64,000 nt of DNA from Leptothermofonsia sichuanensis E412 (GTDB taxonomy: Bacteria; Cyanobacteriota; Cyanobacteriia; Leptolyngbyales; Leptolyngbyaceae). The notes beneath the pieces are model-generated. The model saw only the letters and a list, made by a program, of their open reading frames with translations. It was not told the DNA's origin and did not search any database. Shown piece by piece: positions 16,930 to 25,888 of this stretch. Made by a program: the position numbers and the translations under genes. Positions within the stretch are counted from its first letter, which is position 1. Each line of letters opens with the position of its first letter. The stretch is from NCBI RefSeq assembly GCF_019891175.1, contig NZ_CP072600.1, forward strand, positions 1,302,001 to 1,366,000. Reading direction: 5' to 3'.

Positions 16930-17124
16930 ATGAGTGATTTAGCTGGCTGGTATATAATTCAGCAGGAAAATGGGCAATGTATTATCCTGCCTGCTCATCA
17001 GGTTGAGAATACTTCGGACAGACGTTCTTCCAATCCGGAGCAATGGGGTCCCTATGGTTCTCAACAGGAGGCGATCGCTCGACGGGTTGGTTTGATTCGT
17101 GCTGGCAAGTGCAAACCAGCTTAA
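16930..17124 (+). CDS. Conserved-looking small protein, 64 residues
   Basis: The start is ATG 16930 (MSDLAGWYII), ten bases after TAGGA; the frame is open from 16873 but without a better ribosome site. The product is soluble, begins with WYIIQQENGQCIILP and ends with GPYGSQQEAIARRVGLIRAGKCKPA, which looks like a short beta-hairpin followed by a helix. I recognise the style of small cyanobacterial proteins of unknown role but not a named family. A 101-bp family C element lies 8 bases after the stop. Confidence 0.6.
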   Translation: MSDLAGWYIIQQENGQCIILPAHQVENTSDRRSSNPEQWGPYGSQQEAIARRVGLIRAGKCKPA

Positions 17125-17132
17125 GAATGAGT

Positions 17133-17233
17133 CCTAGTGGTTTGTCAACCTTGAAATTGTGAGTCTGGGATCAGGAAAAGGTTATTATTTCGGGGTTTTC
17201 AGCCCACAAAATAATTCTTGACAGACCACTGGG
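17133..17233 (+). mobile_element. 101-bp MITE, family C copy 1
   Basis: Ends are CCTAGTGGTTTGTCAA and, inverted, CCCAGTGGTCTGTCAA. A second copy is at 42467-42566; both contain GGTTATTATTT and CACAAAATAATTCTTGACAG blocks. No coding capacity. The inverted ends and dispersed placement indicate a non-autonomous transposable element. Confidence 0.8.
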
Positions 17234-17415
17234 CTTTGCCCTCAGACGTTTTCAGAGATAACAGTTGAGAGCTGCATCACTTCAACCCATCACTTCTACA
17301 GTAAATTGAACTCTTCTGGTAGTTTTCTGGTATCCTTTCAATTCTGAAGTCTGAATGTGTTGAGTGGGTAACGCCCCGATTAATCAGACATCCATTCACA
17401 AGGGAGAACGTGGTG

Positions 17416-17664
17416 ATGGTCATTAGCATCATGCAGGATACGACTACCTGGCTCATGGGTATGGCTCACTGGACAGATGCTTTACAAATGATTCACTGGC
17501 ATCTGCCGCTGGATCTGGCGATCTTAAATAAACCCTTAGAGGTTGACCTGGCGGGGGATGTTCAACGGGCTTTCAATAACTTTGTGAAAACAGGTCAGGT
17601 CTGGGCATTTTTAATTGGAATTATTCTCGGTTATCTGTTCAGAACGTTTACGAGCTTTGGTTAA
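17416..17664 (+). CDS. Small single-pass membrane protein
   Basis: 82 residues from ATG 17416, eight bases after AGGGAGA; two GTG codons just upstream are alternatives. The first 60 residues are amphipathic with Trp and His clusters (WLMGMAHW, MIHWHLPL). A C-terminal membrane helix is clear: VWAFLIGIILGYLFRTF. I do not recognise the family. It stands alone between a family C element and argH. Confidence 0.6.
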   Translation: MVISIMQDTTTWLMGMAHWTDALQMIHWHLPLDLAILNKPLEVDLAGDVQRAFNNFVKTGQVWAFLIGIILGYLFRTFTSFG

Positions 17665-17971
17665 ATAGAAATTTAGTCTGATCCAGCCAGATGAGGTGTG
17701 GAGTCTGCTTTTCAGTTAATAGCAGTCCTTGCTTTCTTCAGGTGGCGGACTTACAGCGATTTTCAGATGAATCAGCCACATTTTTGGGGCGTTGGGTACC
17801 GGGTACTGGGTGTGGCGAAATCAATTAGTAACTGCTGTAATGTTTTGTTCATTTATTTTTCGCGTAGATTTATTTTGTGTAACAAGTGACCAGGTACTCT
17901 GCGGCATCAGTTCAGAACCCCTTTTAATAAGTAGTCTTGTTGAACTCTGATCTAAGTCGCGAAGGTGTCCC
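17665..17971. other. Gap of 307 bases before argH
   Basis: Contains a heptamer-like run, GGGTACCGGGTACTGGGTG near 17795-17813, and an AT-rich stretch at 17830-17880 that would suit a promoter for argH. No gene or structured RNA recognised. Confidence 0.5.
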
Positions 17972-19366
17972 TTGATTCAAGATTCTTCCCAACCATCTAC
18001 CTGGAGCCAGCGGTTTGAGTCGGCGCTGCATCCTGCCATCGCCCGTTTCAACGCCAGTATCCACTTCGACATCCGTTTAATTGAATATGACCTTACCGGC
18101 TCTCAGGCTCACGCCCGTATGCTGGCACATACCGGTATTATTTCTCCTGAAGAGGGGGAGCAACTGGTTAATGGATTGGAACAAATCCGCAAAGAGTATC
18201 GCCAGGGGTTTTTCAATCCCGGAGTTGAGGCAGAAGATGTTCATTTTGCGGTTGAGCGCCGTTTGACCGAGCTGGTTGGCGATGTGGGGAAAAAGCTCCA
18301 CACCGCGCGATCGCGCAATGACCAGGTGGGCACAGATACTCGCCTTTACCTGCGTGACCAGATTCAGCAGATCCGGACTCAGTTACGGGAGTTTCAGTCG
18401 GTTTTGCTGAACCTGGCTGATCAGCATGTAGAAACATTGATTCCCGGTTACACCCATTTACAGCGGGCGCAACCTCTCAGCCTTGCCCATCACCTGCTGG
18501 CATACGTTGAGATGAGTCAGCGAGACTGGGAACGCCTGGGTGAGATCTATCAACGGGTCAATCTTTCACCCCTGGGATCAGGGGCTTTAGCCGGAACCAC
18601 CTTTCCAATAGACCGCCATTACACGGCTGAACTGCTGAACTTTGGTGGGGTATATGCCAACAGCCTGGATGGAGTCAGCGATCGCGACTTTGCGATCGAA
18701 TTTCTCTGTGCAGCCAGCCTGATTATGGTTCATCTGAGCCGGTTATCGGAAGAAGTCATTCTGTGGGCATCGGAAGAATTTGGTTTTGTGACGCTCACAG
18801 ATAGCTGTTCCACAGGCTCCAGCATCATGCCGCAGAAAAAGAACCCCGATGTTCCTGAACTGATCCGTGGCAAGACCGGGCGGGTCTTTGGACACCTCCA
18901 GGCACTGCTGGTGCTGATGAAAGGCTTACCCCTGGCTTATAACAAAGATTTACAGGAAGACAAAGAAGCCTTATTTGACGCTGTTCTCACTGTTCAGGCT
19001 TGCCTGGAAGCCATGACTATTTTATTGCGGGAAGGCATGACGTTCCGCACTACACGCTTACAGGAAGCGGTCAACGAAGACTTCTCCAATGCTACAGATG
19101 TTGCCGATTATCTGGCAGCCAAAGGGGTGCCATTCCGGGAAGCCTATAACCTGGTAGGCAAAGTCGTCAAAACATCGCTGGCACAGGGCAAGTTGCTAAA
19201 AGATTTGAAGCTGGAAGAGTGGAAGGCACTGCATCCTGCCTTTGAGGAAGATATTTATGAGGCGATCGCCCCCGCTCGCGTCGTTGCTGCCCGTAACAGT
19301 TACGGCGGCACAGGGTTTGAGCAGGTCAGGCAAGCCTTGCAATTAGCAAAAGCCAGAATGGCTTGA
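17972..19366 (+). CDS. argH: Argininosuccinate lyase
   Basis: 464 residues, the usual length. The start is TTG at 17972 with GAAGGTG upstream. It cleaves argininosuccinate to arginine and fumarate, the last step of arginine synthesis. Family signatures are visible: [13 protein letters not shown] near residue 110, the catalytic-loop block [12 protein letters not shown] at about 285, and [16 protein letters not shown] at 155. The C-terminus keeps the GGTGFEQV tail. It is monocistronic here with a terminator 20 bases after the stop. Confidence 0.97.
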   Translation: MIQDSSQPSTWSQRFESALHPAIARFNASIHFDIRLIEYDLTGSQAHARMLAHTGIISPEEGEQLVNGLEQIRKEYRQGFFNPGVEAEDVHFAVERRLTELVGDVGKKLHTARSRNDQVGTDTRLYLRDQIQQIRTQLREFQSVLLNLADQHVETLIPGYTHLQRAQPLSLAHHLLAYVEMSQRDWERLGEIYQRVNLSPLGSGALAGTTFPIDRHYTAELLNFGGVYANSLDGVSDRDFAIEFLCAASLIMVHLSRLSEEVILWASEEFGFVTLTDSCSTGSSIMPQKKNPDVPELIRGKTGRVFGHLQALLVLMKGLPLAYNKDLQEDKEALFDAVLTVQACLEAMTILLREGMTFRTTRLQEAVNEDFSNATDVADYLAAKGVPFREAYNLVGKVVKTSLAQGKLLKDLKLEEWKALHPAFEEDIYEAIAPARVVAARNSYGGTGFEQVRQALQLAKARMA

Positions 19367-19387
19367 AGAGATGGGCGGCTGCTCACC

Positions 19388-19420
19388 CAGTCGGGTGTTT
19401 TTTGAACAATCACCCGACTG
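19388..19420 (+). terminator. Hairpin terminator after argH
   Basis: Perfect 10-bp arms CAGTCGGGTG and CACCCGACTG enclose a T-rich loop TTTTTTGAACAAT. It is 21 bases beyond the argH stop. The tail is only GTTTG, so the terminator is probable rather than certain. Confidence 0.65.
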
Positions 19421-19531
19421 GTTTGCGGAGTAAATTCACGGAGCGTGGTAGTCAACAGGGCAAACCAATGCAGAGTTTGCTCTGCCAGGCCCTAAGCCCC
19501 AGGGCCATTATTCTCACCTGAGAGTTCTACT

Positions 19532-20161
19532 ATGAAATTCACGCTTTCTCTGTCATCCCTTCTGGCTGCAACTGCCCTTGCCGTTGGCATTTCTCTCCCC
19601 GCAATGGCTGAATCAGCAATTCTATCCGGTTCTCAGCCTGGTAGTCGGATTAATGTCCGCTCCCAGCCAACGGTTGATTCCTATTCTCCCCATTATGGGT
19701 TAGTAGGCGATCGCATTCAAATTATCAAGGATGCGAGAGGCTATGATGGCTACACTTGGTATTACGTCCGCTTTCCTTCTGGCGCTGAAGGCTGGATTCG
19801 TGGAGATTTCGTCACTGTTCCGGTTACCTATCCCGGTAGACCTGGTTATCCCACTAGACCTGGCTATCCCAACCACGGTAGAGAAACCACCGTGGCTTCC
19901 TTTGAAACCAGCAATTACTCTGTCAATGTCTTTCGTCGCAGAGGCAGACTGTTCATGAACGTCTATAACCGACGGTCAGGGATTCAGGAGTTGAACTGGG
20001 CACCGGCTGAAGCGGTCACCTCTGCCCGTGGAACGAGCTATTATAGCGGCACACGGAACTATGGATACACCGTGTTTCAAACGGCCAGAGGACGATATGT
20101 CCTGGAAGTGAGGCTCCACGGTCGTCTGGTAGCCCGTGAAGGCGGTGCTTACATCTGGTAA
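19532..20161 (+). CDS. Secreted SH3b-domain protein
   Basis: 209 residues with a clear Sec signal peptide (MKFTLSLSSLLAATALAVG, cleavage after AMA). Residues 30-100 are a bacterial SH3 (SH3b) domain: INVRSQP, VGDRIQIIK, WYYVRFPSGAEGWIRGDFV. A PGRPGYPTRPGYP linker leads to a second beta-rich domain of about 90 residues. SH3b domains commonly bind cell-wall peptides; the exact role is unknown. It is convergent with the next gene, with a single base between the two stop codons. Confidence 0.85.
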   Translation: MKFTLSLSSLLAATALAVGISLPAMAESAILSGSQPGSRINVRSQPTVDSYSPHYGLVGDRIQIIKDARGYDGYTWYYVRFPSGAEGWIRGDFVTVPVTYPGRPGYPTRPGYPNHGRETTVASFETSNYSVNVFRRRGRLFMNVYNRRSGIQELNWAPAEAVTSARGTSYYSGTRNYGYTVFQTARGRYVLEVRLHGRLVAREGGAYIW

Positions 20162-20162
20162 A

Positions 20163-20675
20163 TCACTGCTCTTTGATGCGGACATCCATGACAGTCAGGT
20201 CAGCAAAATTATAGGTAAAACCTTCCAATTCAATCCGGGTACCCACTTTAATTTTGTTATTGCCCAGTACAGGACCATCTTTGGTGATCTGGGCATTGCC
20301 CGCAAGGGTAACGATGTAATCCCTGGTGAGTCCAGCTTCAGGACGGGGATCAGGCAATGGTTTTACCGAACCATCGGGCTGGGGCACCGGAACGTTTCTG
20401 GGCAGTTCTTCTACCTTTACCATCTTGACTTCCCCAAAGGGCTGGTTGCGGATGATGATCTTGGTTTTATCTCCCTGCTTTAGCAGAGTACTGGAAGCAA
20501 CACTTCTGACAATCACATCCACCTCTACCGGCTTGGTGTTGGTGCTGATCTGGGCAATCCCGGTAGTGCCGGGTAGAAGCACACCAACAATGACCAGCAA
20601 AATAACCAGCACTGCACCAATGTCAAGGATACTGACTTTGCCCAGAAAGCGACCTTGAGAATCCACAATTGCCAT
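20163..20675 (-). CDS. DUF4330 membrane-anchored protein
   Basis: 170 residues. The start MAIVDSQGRFLGKVSILDIGA is diagnostic of the cyanobacterial DUF4330 family. One membrane helix (VLVILLVIVGVLLPG) is followed by a beta-rich extracytoplasmic part with PVEVDVIVRSVAS and TRIELEGFTYNFADLTVMDV. Family function is not known to me. The gene ends one base from the stop of the convergent SH3b gene, so neither has room for a separate terminator. Confidence 0.88.
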   Translation of the reverse strand: MAIVDSQGRFLGKVSILDIGAVLVILLVIVGVLLPGTTGIAQISTNTKPVEVDVIVRSVASSTLLKQGDKTKIIIRNQPFGEVKMVKVEELPRNVPVPQPDGSVKPLPDPRPEAGLTRDYIVTLAGNAQITKDGPVLGNNKIKVGTRIELEGFTYNFADLTVMDVRIKEQ

Positions 20676-20893
20676 GAAACCTAGCCCCGACAGCCTTTTA
20701 CTTTAAAGTTAAATCGCCCAAAACTTTCCCTTTCCTGACCCGGAAAGTCCTGACTGTCAAAGCTCACAACTAAACTCGAACCTTTCCGAATTGGTTTTCA
20801 GGGAATAGAATACTTGGAACGATCCAGTGCCAGACTATCATAGTACTCTCAAGACAACATGGCGAATTCTGGGTGAAAGCAGGGACAGCCTGA

Positions 20894-20912
20894 ATTGAAA
20901 CGAAGTTTCAAT
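20894..20912. repeat. ATTGAAAC-GAA-GTTTCAAT palindrome
   Basis: A perfect 8-bp inverted repeat with loop GAA. The same core, with one change, forms the centre of the 81-bp family B element at 6307 and 22680. It lies 57 bases past the stop of the STAS gene and could terminate it, or be the relic of a family B element. Confidence 0.5.
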
Positions 20913-20969
20913 ATCCTGCCGCGCTTTATCCAGTCTGGGAAAAGACCCGGACCGGGAAACGAGTTGCTC

Positions 20970-21323
20970 CTATTTCACGACAATCACCGCCATGTTATTT
21001 TTGTTGATATGGGTGTCAAATTCTTCGCGGCTTGCATAAATCTCAAAAATTTGATCCATGTCTGAAATGTCCAGCAGGCTGCGTGCCTGATCCTTAGGTG
21101 AACACAGGTAAAGCTGACCACCAGCCAATCTCATTTTGGTGTGCATCGAAACCAACGTACCCAAGCCGGAGCTATCAATAAAATCGATGTTCTGGAGATC
21201 AATCAAAACAGTTTTGACATTCGCCTCCAGGCATGACTTGAACTCTTGCATAATCTGAGGTGAACTGGCAAAAGTGAGAGATCCGCTGGGTTGAATGACC
21301 CGGTAATGATTTGTGGCAGACAT
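20970..21323 (-). CDS. STAS-domain anti-sigma-factor antagonist-like protein
   Basis: 117 residues from MSATNHYRV (ATG 21323, GGTGG upstream); a longer frame begins at 21365. The whole chain is a single STAS domain, with the phosphorylatable Ser in FIDSSGLGTLV, preceded by VLIDLQNIDF and followed by the helix SMHTKMRLAGGQLYL. In the family an unphosphorylated antagonist binds an anti-sigma kinase and releases the sigma factor or another partner. No kinase or phosphatase is adjacent. Divergent from the MalK-type ATPase. Confidence 0.9.
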   Translation of the reverse strand: MSATNHYRVIQPSGSLTFASSPQIMQEFKSCLEANVKTVLIDLQNIDFIDSSGLGTLVSMHTKMRLAGGQLYLCSPKDQARSLLDISDMDQIFEIYASREEFDTHINKNNMAVIVVK

Positions 21324-21501
21324 ATTGAAACCACCAGACGAGATGTTTAGTTCTTTTTGATACATTCATATCGAAGATAAAAATTGGTAGCCTGATTGGT
21401 CAACCTTTGACTGAGATCTTTATAGGAATCCAAAAAACAAGAATTCTACGTGAAACTACGCTCCAGATAGAGTAATAATACTTGTAAAGCTGATAGATCT
21501 G

Positions 21502-22596
21502 ATGGCAAGCGTTCGACTCCGGGAAATCACACGGCGGTTTGAGGGGGTGACTGCGATCGCAGATATCACCTTTGAGGTTCCTGATGGCGAGTTTTGGGTG
21601 CTGGTGGGTCCTTCAGGGTGTGGCAAATCTACGATTTTAAGGACGATCGCTGGATTGGAAACCGCCACTTCAGGGGAGTTGTATATTGGCGATCGCCTGG
21701 TCAACCGGGTACCCGCTCGCCAGCGCGATGTGGCAATGGTGTTCCAGAACTATGCCCTGTATCCCCACATGAGTGTGGCTGCCAATCTGGCTTTTGGGTT
21801 GCAGATGCGTGGGGTTGAGCCGCAGACAGTGCGAACCCGAGTTGAAACGGTGGCGCGAATGCTGGAGATTGAGCATTTGTTAGAGCGCAAACCGCGTCAA
21901 CTATCTGGAGGACAGCAACAACGAGTGGCGCTGGGGCGGGCGATCGCCCGTCAACCCCAGGTATTTTTACTGGATGAACCCCTCTCTAACCTGGATGCCC
22001 AGTTGCGCGATGACACCCGCGCCGAACTCAAACAACTTCATCAGCGAGTTGGCATTACCACTATTTACGTTACCCATGACCAGGTAGAAGCCATGACTCT
22101 GGCAGATCAGATTGTGGTCCTGAACCAGGGACGGGTTCAGCAAATTGGTGAACCTGAGAGAATTTACAACTACCCGCAGAACCGAATGGTGGCTACCTTC
22201 CTGGGCAATCCACCCATGAATATTTTGCAGGCAATCTATGATGGGGCTGCTTTTCAGGTGAATGGACAACGACTGCTCTGCCCAGAAGCCATTCAAACAA
22301 AATTACAGCCTGGTCAGGGTCAGAGTTACGACCTGGGGATTCGCCCGGAGCATGTCAAGATTCGCCCGGATGCCTGCCATCTGAGTGCCGAAGTGAGTGT
22401 AGTCGAACCCCTGGGCAGGGAAACGTTGATTCGGGCTATCATCCCCCCCAATGAGCCGTTCAGACAGCAGGTATTAAATCTTCAGGCAGAAATCGGGCAG
22501 CGAGTTCAGGCGGGCGATCGGATCCCCCTCTGGATTGACCCAGCCCATCTATTTGTGTTTGACCCCATCAGCGGCAACGCTCTGTCTTTCCCTTAA
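21502..22596 (+). CDS. Sugar/glycerol-phosphate-type ABC importer ATPase (MalK/UgpC-like)
   Basis: 364 residues. Walker A is GPSGCGKST at about 38-46, Q-loop QNYALYPHMSV, signature LSGGQQQRVALGRA, Walker B VFLLDEPLSNLDA and the His switch in VTHDQ. After residue 235 comes the C-terminal regulatory (TOBE/MOP-like) domain (LGIRPEHVKI). This length and domain set mark the CUT1 importer group, in which one ATPase may serve several permeases. No permease or binding protein is adjacent, consistent with a shared ATPase. The substrate cannot be read from the sequence. Confidence 0.92.
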   Translation: MASVRLREITRRFEGVTAIADITFEVPDGEFWVLVGPSGCGKSTILRTIAGLETATSGELYIGDRLVNRVPARQRDVAMVFQNYALYPHMSVAANLAFGLQMRGVEPQTVRTRVETVARMLEIEHLLERKPRQLSGGQQQRVALGRAIARQPQVFLLDEPLSNLDAQLRDDTRAELKQLHQRVGITTIYVTHDQVEAMTLADQIVVLNQGRVQQIGEPERIYNYPQNRMVATFLGNPPMNILQAIYDGAAFQVNGQRLLCPEAIQTKLQPGQGQSYDLGIRPEHVKIRPDACHLSAEVSVVEPLGRETLIRAIIPPNEPFRQQVLNLQAEIGQRVQAGDRIPLWIDPAHLFVFDPISGNALSFP

Positions 22597-22625
22597 GGAA
22601 TGAGGATTTTATAACCTGAACTTCC

Positions 22626-22781
22626 ACCACAGAGACACAGAGGGCACAGAGGAGTTGTTCTGTGTTCTCTGTGCCTCTGGGCGCTGCTGAATAGCAGTAT
22701 GAATTGGAACGAAGTTTCAATTTATACACGCTCTAATTCATACCCAGATTCAGCAATGCCTGTTCTCTGTGCCTCTGTGGT
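22626..22781 (+). repeat. CCACAGAGACAC hairpin repeat, copy 2, split by an inserted element
   Basis: The left part ACCACAGAGACACAGAG and the right part CCTCTGTGGT belong to one hairpin. Between them the 81-bp family B element sits at 22680-22760, and 17 bp of the hairpin (TGTTCTCTGTGCCTCTG) is present on both sides, at 22663-22679 and 22761-22777. The uninterrupted version can be read at 38144-38200. It follows the ATPase stop by 29 bases. Confidence 0.85.
22680..22760 (+). mobile_element. 81-bp MITE, family B copy 2, with 17-bp target duplication
   Basis: Same length and termini as the copy at 6307-6387, with six or so substitutions. It is exactly bracketed by a perfect 17-bp direct repeat derived from the host hairpin, proving insertion into that hairpin. 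Right end GGCATTGCTGAAT (inverted), left end GGCGCTGCTGAAT. Confidence 0.9.
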
Positions 22782-23096
22782 ACATCCCTAAGTTTTTCGG
22801 TTTATTGAACTCGCAAACCTAAAAGAGATCCGCTCTCGTCATCCAGACTTTTTCTTTAAAGATTTCCGGATGATGACGGGATCGCTCGTAAAGATTGTAT
22901 GAAGTCTTCAGGCTCCGGCATGTATCGTCCACCCATCCTGGAACGAATGCCCGCCATTTGGAGACCAGAACCTCAGTCATCAGTCGCTGGCATTGTTAAT
23001 TCTGGAGATGAAAAAGGCGCTGCATGACTTGAGAGGCTTCAAGCTTTGACCTGTTGCTGATTTGGCTAGTGTGATTAAACTTTGGAAGTAAAACGC
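22782..23096. other. Gap of 315 bases before the DUF928 gene
   Basis: Between the hairpin repeat and the next start codon. GTCATCC and GGATGATGAC around 22838-22880 form an imperfect stem. No frame looks coding and no known RNA motif is evident. Confidence 0.45.
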
Positions 23097-23810
23097 ATGT
23101 ACCAGACGAAGACTTGCCAAGCCTTTGCCCTATTCTGTACTGCCTTGATTGCCGGTGGTTGCTGGCTGAGTGCATCCCCATCCGCCCTGGCAAATTTACC
23201 TACAGTGAAGGCACTTGCAAAACCCCCAACTTCAGGTAAACCTGGAGGGCTTTCCCCAGGGGGTTCCCGCCCACCAGACTGTTTGGGCAAAAACAACCTG
23301 TATTCCCTGACTCCCCGTGATGGAGGGACGGCAACCGGTCATCCTATCATCCTTGTCTATGTCCCACCCACCGATGCGGTGGAGGGGAGATTTGTCCTCA
23401 AAGATGAGAATAACCAGCCTGTTTACACGACCCAATTTGCCTTGAAAGGGAATGCCATTAATGGGGTGCCGTTGCCGCCAGGGGCTTTTGCGGGCCTGGA
23501 GGTTGGCAAACGCTATGAGTGGATTTTCTCCGTAACCTGTGATGCGGAGGCTCTGGACACAAGCCCTTCCTTTAAGGGATGGATTACGCGCGGCGAGTTG
23601 GATGCTTCGACTGCCGCTCATCTTGCAGTGGCTTCTCCGCTGGAACGCATTTCCCTGTATCAGCAGGAAGGGTTATGGTATGACGGTTTGGGGATGGTTG
23701 CAGAACTGCGACGCTCTAATCCCTATGACCGGGATTTGATCGCTGTCTGGACTAAGTTGTTGAAATCAGCCGGGCTGGATGAACCGATCATTGCCGCTCC
23801 TTTATTTTGA
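23097..23810 (+). CDS. DUF928 secreted protein
   Basis: 237 residues from ATG 23097 (MYQTKTCQ), with GGAAG nine bases upstream; TTG at 23082 is in frame but weaker. A signal peptide ends near PSALA. The mature part follows the DUF928 pattern: NLYSLTPRDGGTATGHPIILVYVPP, VYTTQFALKG, LPPGAFAGLEVGKRYEWIFSV and ASPLERISLYQQEGLWYD (broken here into parts). In cyanobacteria these genes often sit near CHASE2 or CHAT-domain genes; here it stands alone. Function unknown, extracytoplasmic location likely. Confidence 0.88.
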   Translation: MYQTKTCQAFALFCTALIAGGCWLSASPSALANLPTVKALAKPPTSGKPGGLSPGGSRPPDCLGKNNLYSLTPRDGGTATGHPIILVYVPPTDAVEGRFVLKDENNQPVYTTQFALKGNAINGVPLPPGAFAGLEVGKRYEWIFSVTCDAEALDTSPSFKGWITRGELDASTAAHLAVASPLERISLYQQEGLWYDGLGMVAELRRSNPYDRDLIAVWTKLLKSAGLDEPIIAAPLF

Positions 23811-23877
23811 ATCCTGATATGGCAGGGAACAGGGGACAGGAGAAGTTGTTAGTTGTTATTCCCTCGTTACAGGCTAT

Positions 23878-25455
23878 TCAGCCCTGCTGTCTTGTGGGAT
23901 GGATGGCAATGATGTTTAGATTGCCCTGCATCTCTTCGCGGGAGAGAATAGGAGAAATCTGCTGAATAAAGGGGTGGTAGCGAAATAGCTGGTAGCCTCT
24001 GGCTTGCAGAAAGTCGGCTACCGGCAGGTTCACTGTTTCCTGATCCAGCATGTTTTCATAGAGAATAGTGGGGGCAAAGGTTTCCAGCAACTGCTCACTA
24101 CCAGTTAAGACCTGAAGTTCATGCCCTTCGGCATCGATTTTTAAAAAGTCCACGCGCTCAAGTTTTTCCTGCTCAACCAGACTATCCAGCCTGAAACAGG
24201 GGACTTCCTCCCAAACGCCCGATTGGGAAGGTTCAGCTTCAGCCTGCACAATCCGGTTGAGTTCACTGGAACCACTGAGACTCAGTTTTAGGGAGCCATT
24301 GCGATCGCTGGCAGCCCCTGAGCAGACGGTCACCCATTCCATCTGGTTCACCTGGCGGGTTTGGGTCAGGCACTGCACACAACCACCAAAGGGTTCAACC
24401 GCCAGTACTCGACCTGTGCTACCCACCCGCTGGGCCGCACTGAAGGTATACACTCCAACATTTGCCCCAACATCGATGACCGTCATTCCTGGCTGGATCT
24501 GGCAGCGCCAGAATTCCATCTCTTGTTCAAACCAGTCACCCTCTGCCAGGAGCACGCCCGTCACGATACTGGCAAAACTGGGTTCTACAGCCAGCCGTAT
24601 TCCCTGGTCATAGGGAACATAGGTCCACGGGCTATCGAGGTCCAGCGTCGTCCAGTCCCAGGGGAGGGCGGTTGGATCCGTCCAGGCATAATCGCGGGCG
24701 ACCTTGAGCCAGAACTGAGCAATTTCTATCTGGCCTCGCTGACGATAGGTCAAATAGAGGGAGTGTAAGATGGCCGGGTCGCCGGGTGCCAGTTTTCTGG
24801 CTTGTTGCAGGTTAAACACCCCTTCCAACTGGTCATTGAGCAAATGGGCAATCCCCAGTTTGAGGTGGGCGTGGGCAGAATTGGGGGAAAGCTGGACGGC
24901 GAGGGAACACGATCGCATCCCACCACTGTTATAAAAGGCAAGGTTTGAACGGCAAAAAACCTCATTCAGTAAAAGTATTGCCTGCTGGCAACTGTCTTCT
25001 GCCCTGAGAATTTGCCTGAGCAGGTCAATTTCCCAACCCGGATGATTGCGTAATGGTAGATAGATTAATCCAGGGGGGGAAGATGGATTAGTGTGATCAG
25101 CCGCATGAAAAGATTCAATCAGTCTGGAGAAAATATACTGACTCAGGTTGCTTGCCTGTCCAGTCATGCAGGAAATCAACGCCAGGTGTGCCACGCAGAG
25201 CGGATGGCTGCCCCCCTGATTCAACCATTCAGATGCCAGACGTAAAGCCTCAAAGCGCTGCTCCACGTCCTCCCCCAGCGAGGCTTCTGCCAGCATGACC
25301 ACTGCCCGGTTATTCCAGTCCAGGGGCGAATCGGGTTCATCCCAGTTCGTTTGTGCAAGCCTGGCTGCCAGGCGGGAACGTTCTTCCAGGTCCAGTTGCA
25401 GGTCAGCCCTGAGAAGGTAGTGCCAGTATGGATTGAAATCAATCGAGTTATTCAT
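23878..25455 (-). CDS. FkbM-family methyltransferase with N-terminal TPR-like region
   Basis: 525 residues. The N-terminal 280 are helical with TPR-like patterns (ALRLASEWLNQGG, AHLKLGIAHLLNDQLEGVFNLQQARKL in parts). From about 300 a Rossmann methyltransferase of the FkbM type begins: GMTVIDVGANVGVYTFSAA is the SAM-binding motif, VLAVEPFGG follows and VDFLKIDAEGHELQVLTG is the FkbM signature. The family O-methylates sugars or polyketides. A TPR scaffold suggests a glycan or protein-bound acceptor. The gene stands alone between two intergenic gaps. Confidence 0.88.
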   Translation of the reverse strand: MNNSIDFNPYWHYLLRADLQLDLEERSRLAARLAQTNWDEPDSPLDWNNRAVVMLAEASLGEDVEQRFEALRLASEWLNQGGSHPLCVAHLALISCMTGQASNLSQYIFSRLIESFHAADHTNPSSPPGLIYLPLRNHPGWEIDLLRQILRAEDSCQQAILLLNEVFCRSNLAFYNSGGMRSCSLAVQLSPNSAHAHLKLGIAHLLNDQLEGVFNLQQARKLAPGDPAILHSLYLTYRQRGQIEIAQFWLKVARDYAWTDPTALPWDWTTLDLDSPWTYVPYDQGIRLAVEPSFASIVTGVLLAEGDWFEQEMEFWRCQIQPGMTVIDVGANVGVYTFSAAQRVGSTGRVLAVEPFGGCVQCLTQTRQVNQMEWVTVCSGAASDRNGSLKLSLSGSSELNRIVQAEAEPSQSGVWEEVPCFRLDSLVEQEKLERVDFLKIDAEGHELQVLTGSEQLLETFAPTILYENMLDQETVNLPVADFLQARGYQLFRYHPFIQQISPILSREEMQGNLNIIAIHPTRQQG

Positions 25456-25888
25456 GATTCAATCATTCCCTACGGCCATGAACGGCTATCAAAGGCGGGT
25501 GATAAAATGCCATCACTCTAATGGCGATCGCGCAGGTATAGCCCTTTTCAAGGGTGTGAAGTACAGTGGGGTGCGGAGCACCCCACTGTACTTCACGCTC
25601 CCGTACTTTACTCAATTGAAAAACGCTATATTGGGTGCTGTTCCAGATTTTCTCTGTCTACTGTGATTTTATGCCTGCAAATTGACTTATACTGACTCAC
25701 CTGACGACAGAAACCAATTGCCCAGGGAACCCATTACTCATCATCCATTACTAAACAGAGTAAATATGATAGGAGCAACCCTGGCTCCTGGAGGTAAAGT
25801 GTGAGAGGTGAAAAGCCAAAGGTAAAGCGTGAAAATAAGAGATCCTTCACCCTCTCCACTTTCGACTTTTTACTGGAATCGTCGGACA
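25456..25888. other. Gap of 433 bases before bioY
   Basis: Holds the 94-bp family D element at 25537-25630 and, further right, the stem AGGAGC...GCTCCT around 25762-25781. Open frames across it lie over the element and are not genes. The promoter for bioY-lspA should lie in 25640-25880; no specific box was identified. Confidence 0.5.
25537..25630 (+). mobile_element. 94-bp MITE, family D copy 1
   Basis: Ends TATAGC...GCTATA with inner inverted TTTTCAA/TTGAAAA. The centre is a long perfect stem, GTGAAGTACAGTGGGGTGC against its complement, around the 3-base loop GGA. The second copy at 36199-36292 has the same length and the loop TCC, the exact reverse complement. Both copies are preceded by CAGG. 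Confidence 0.85.
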
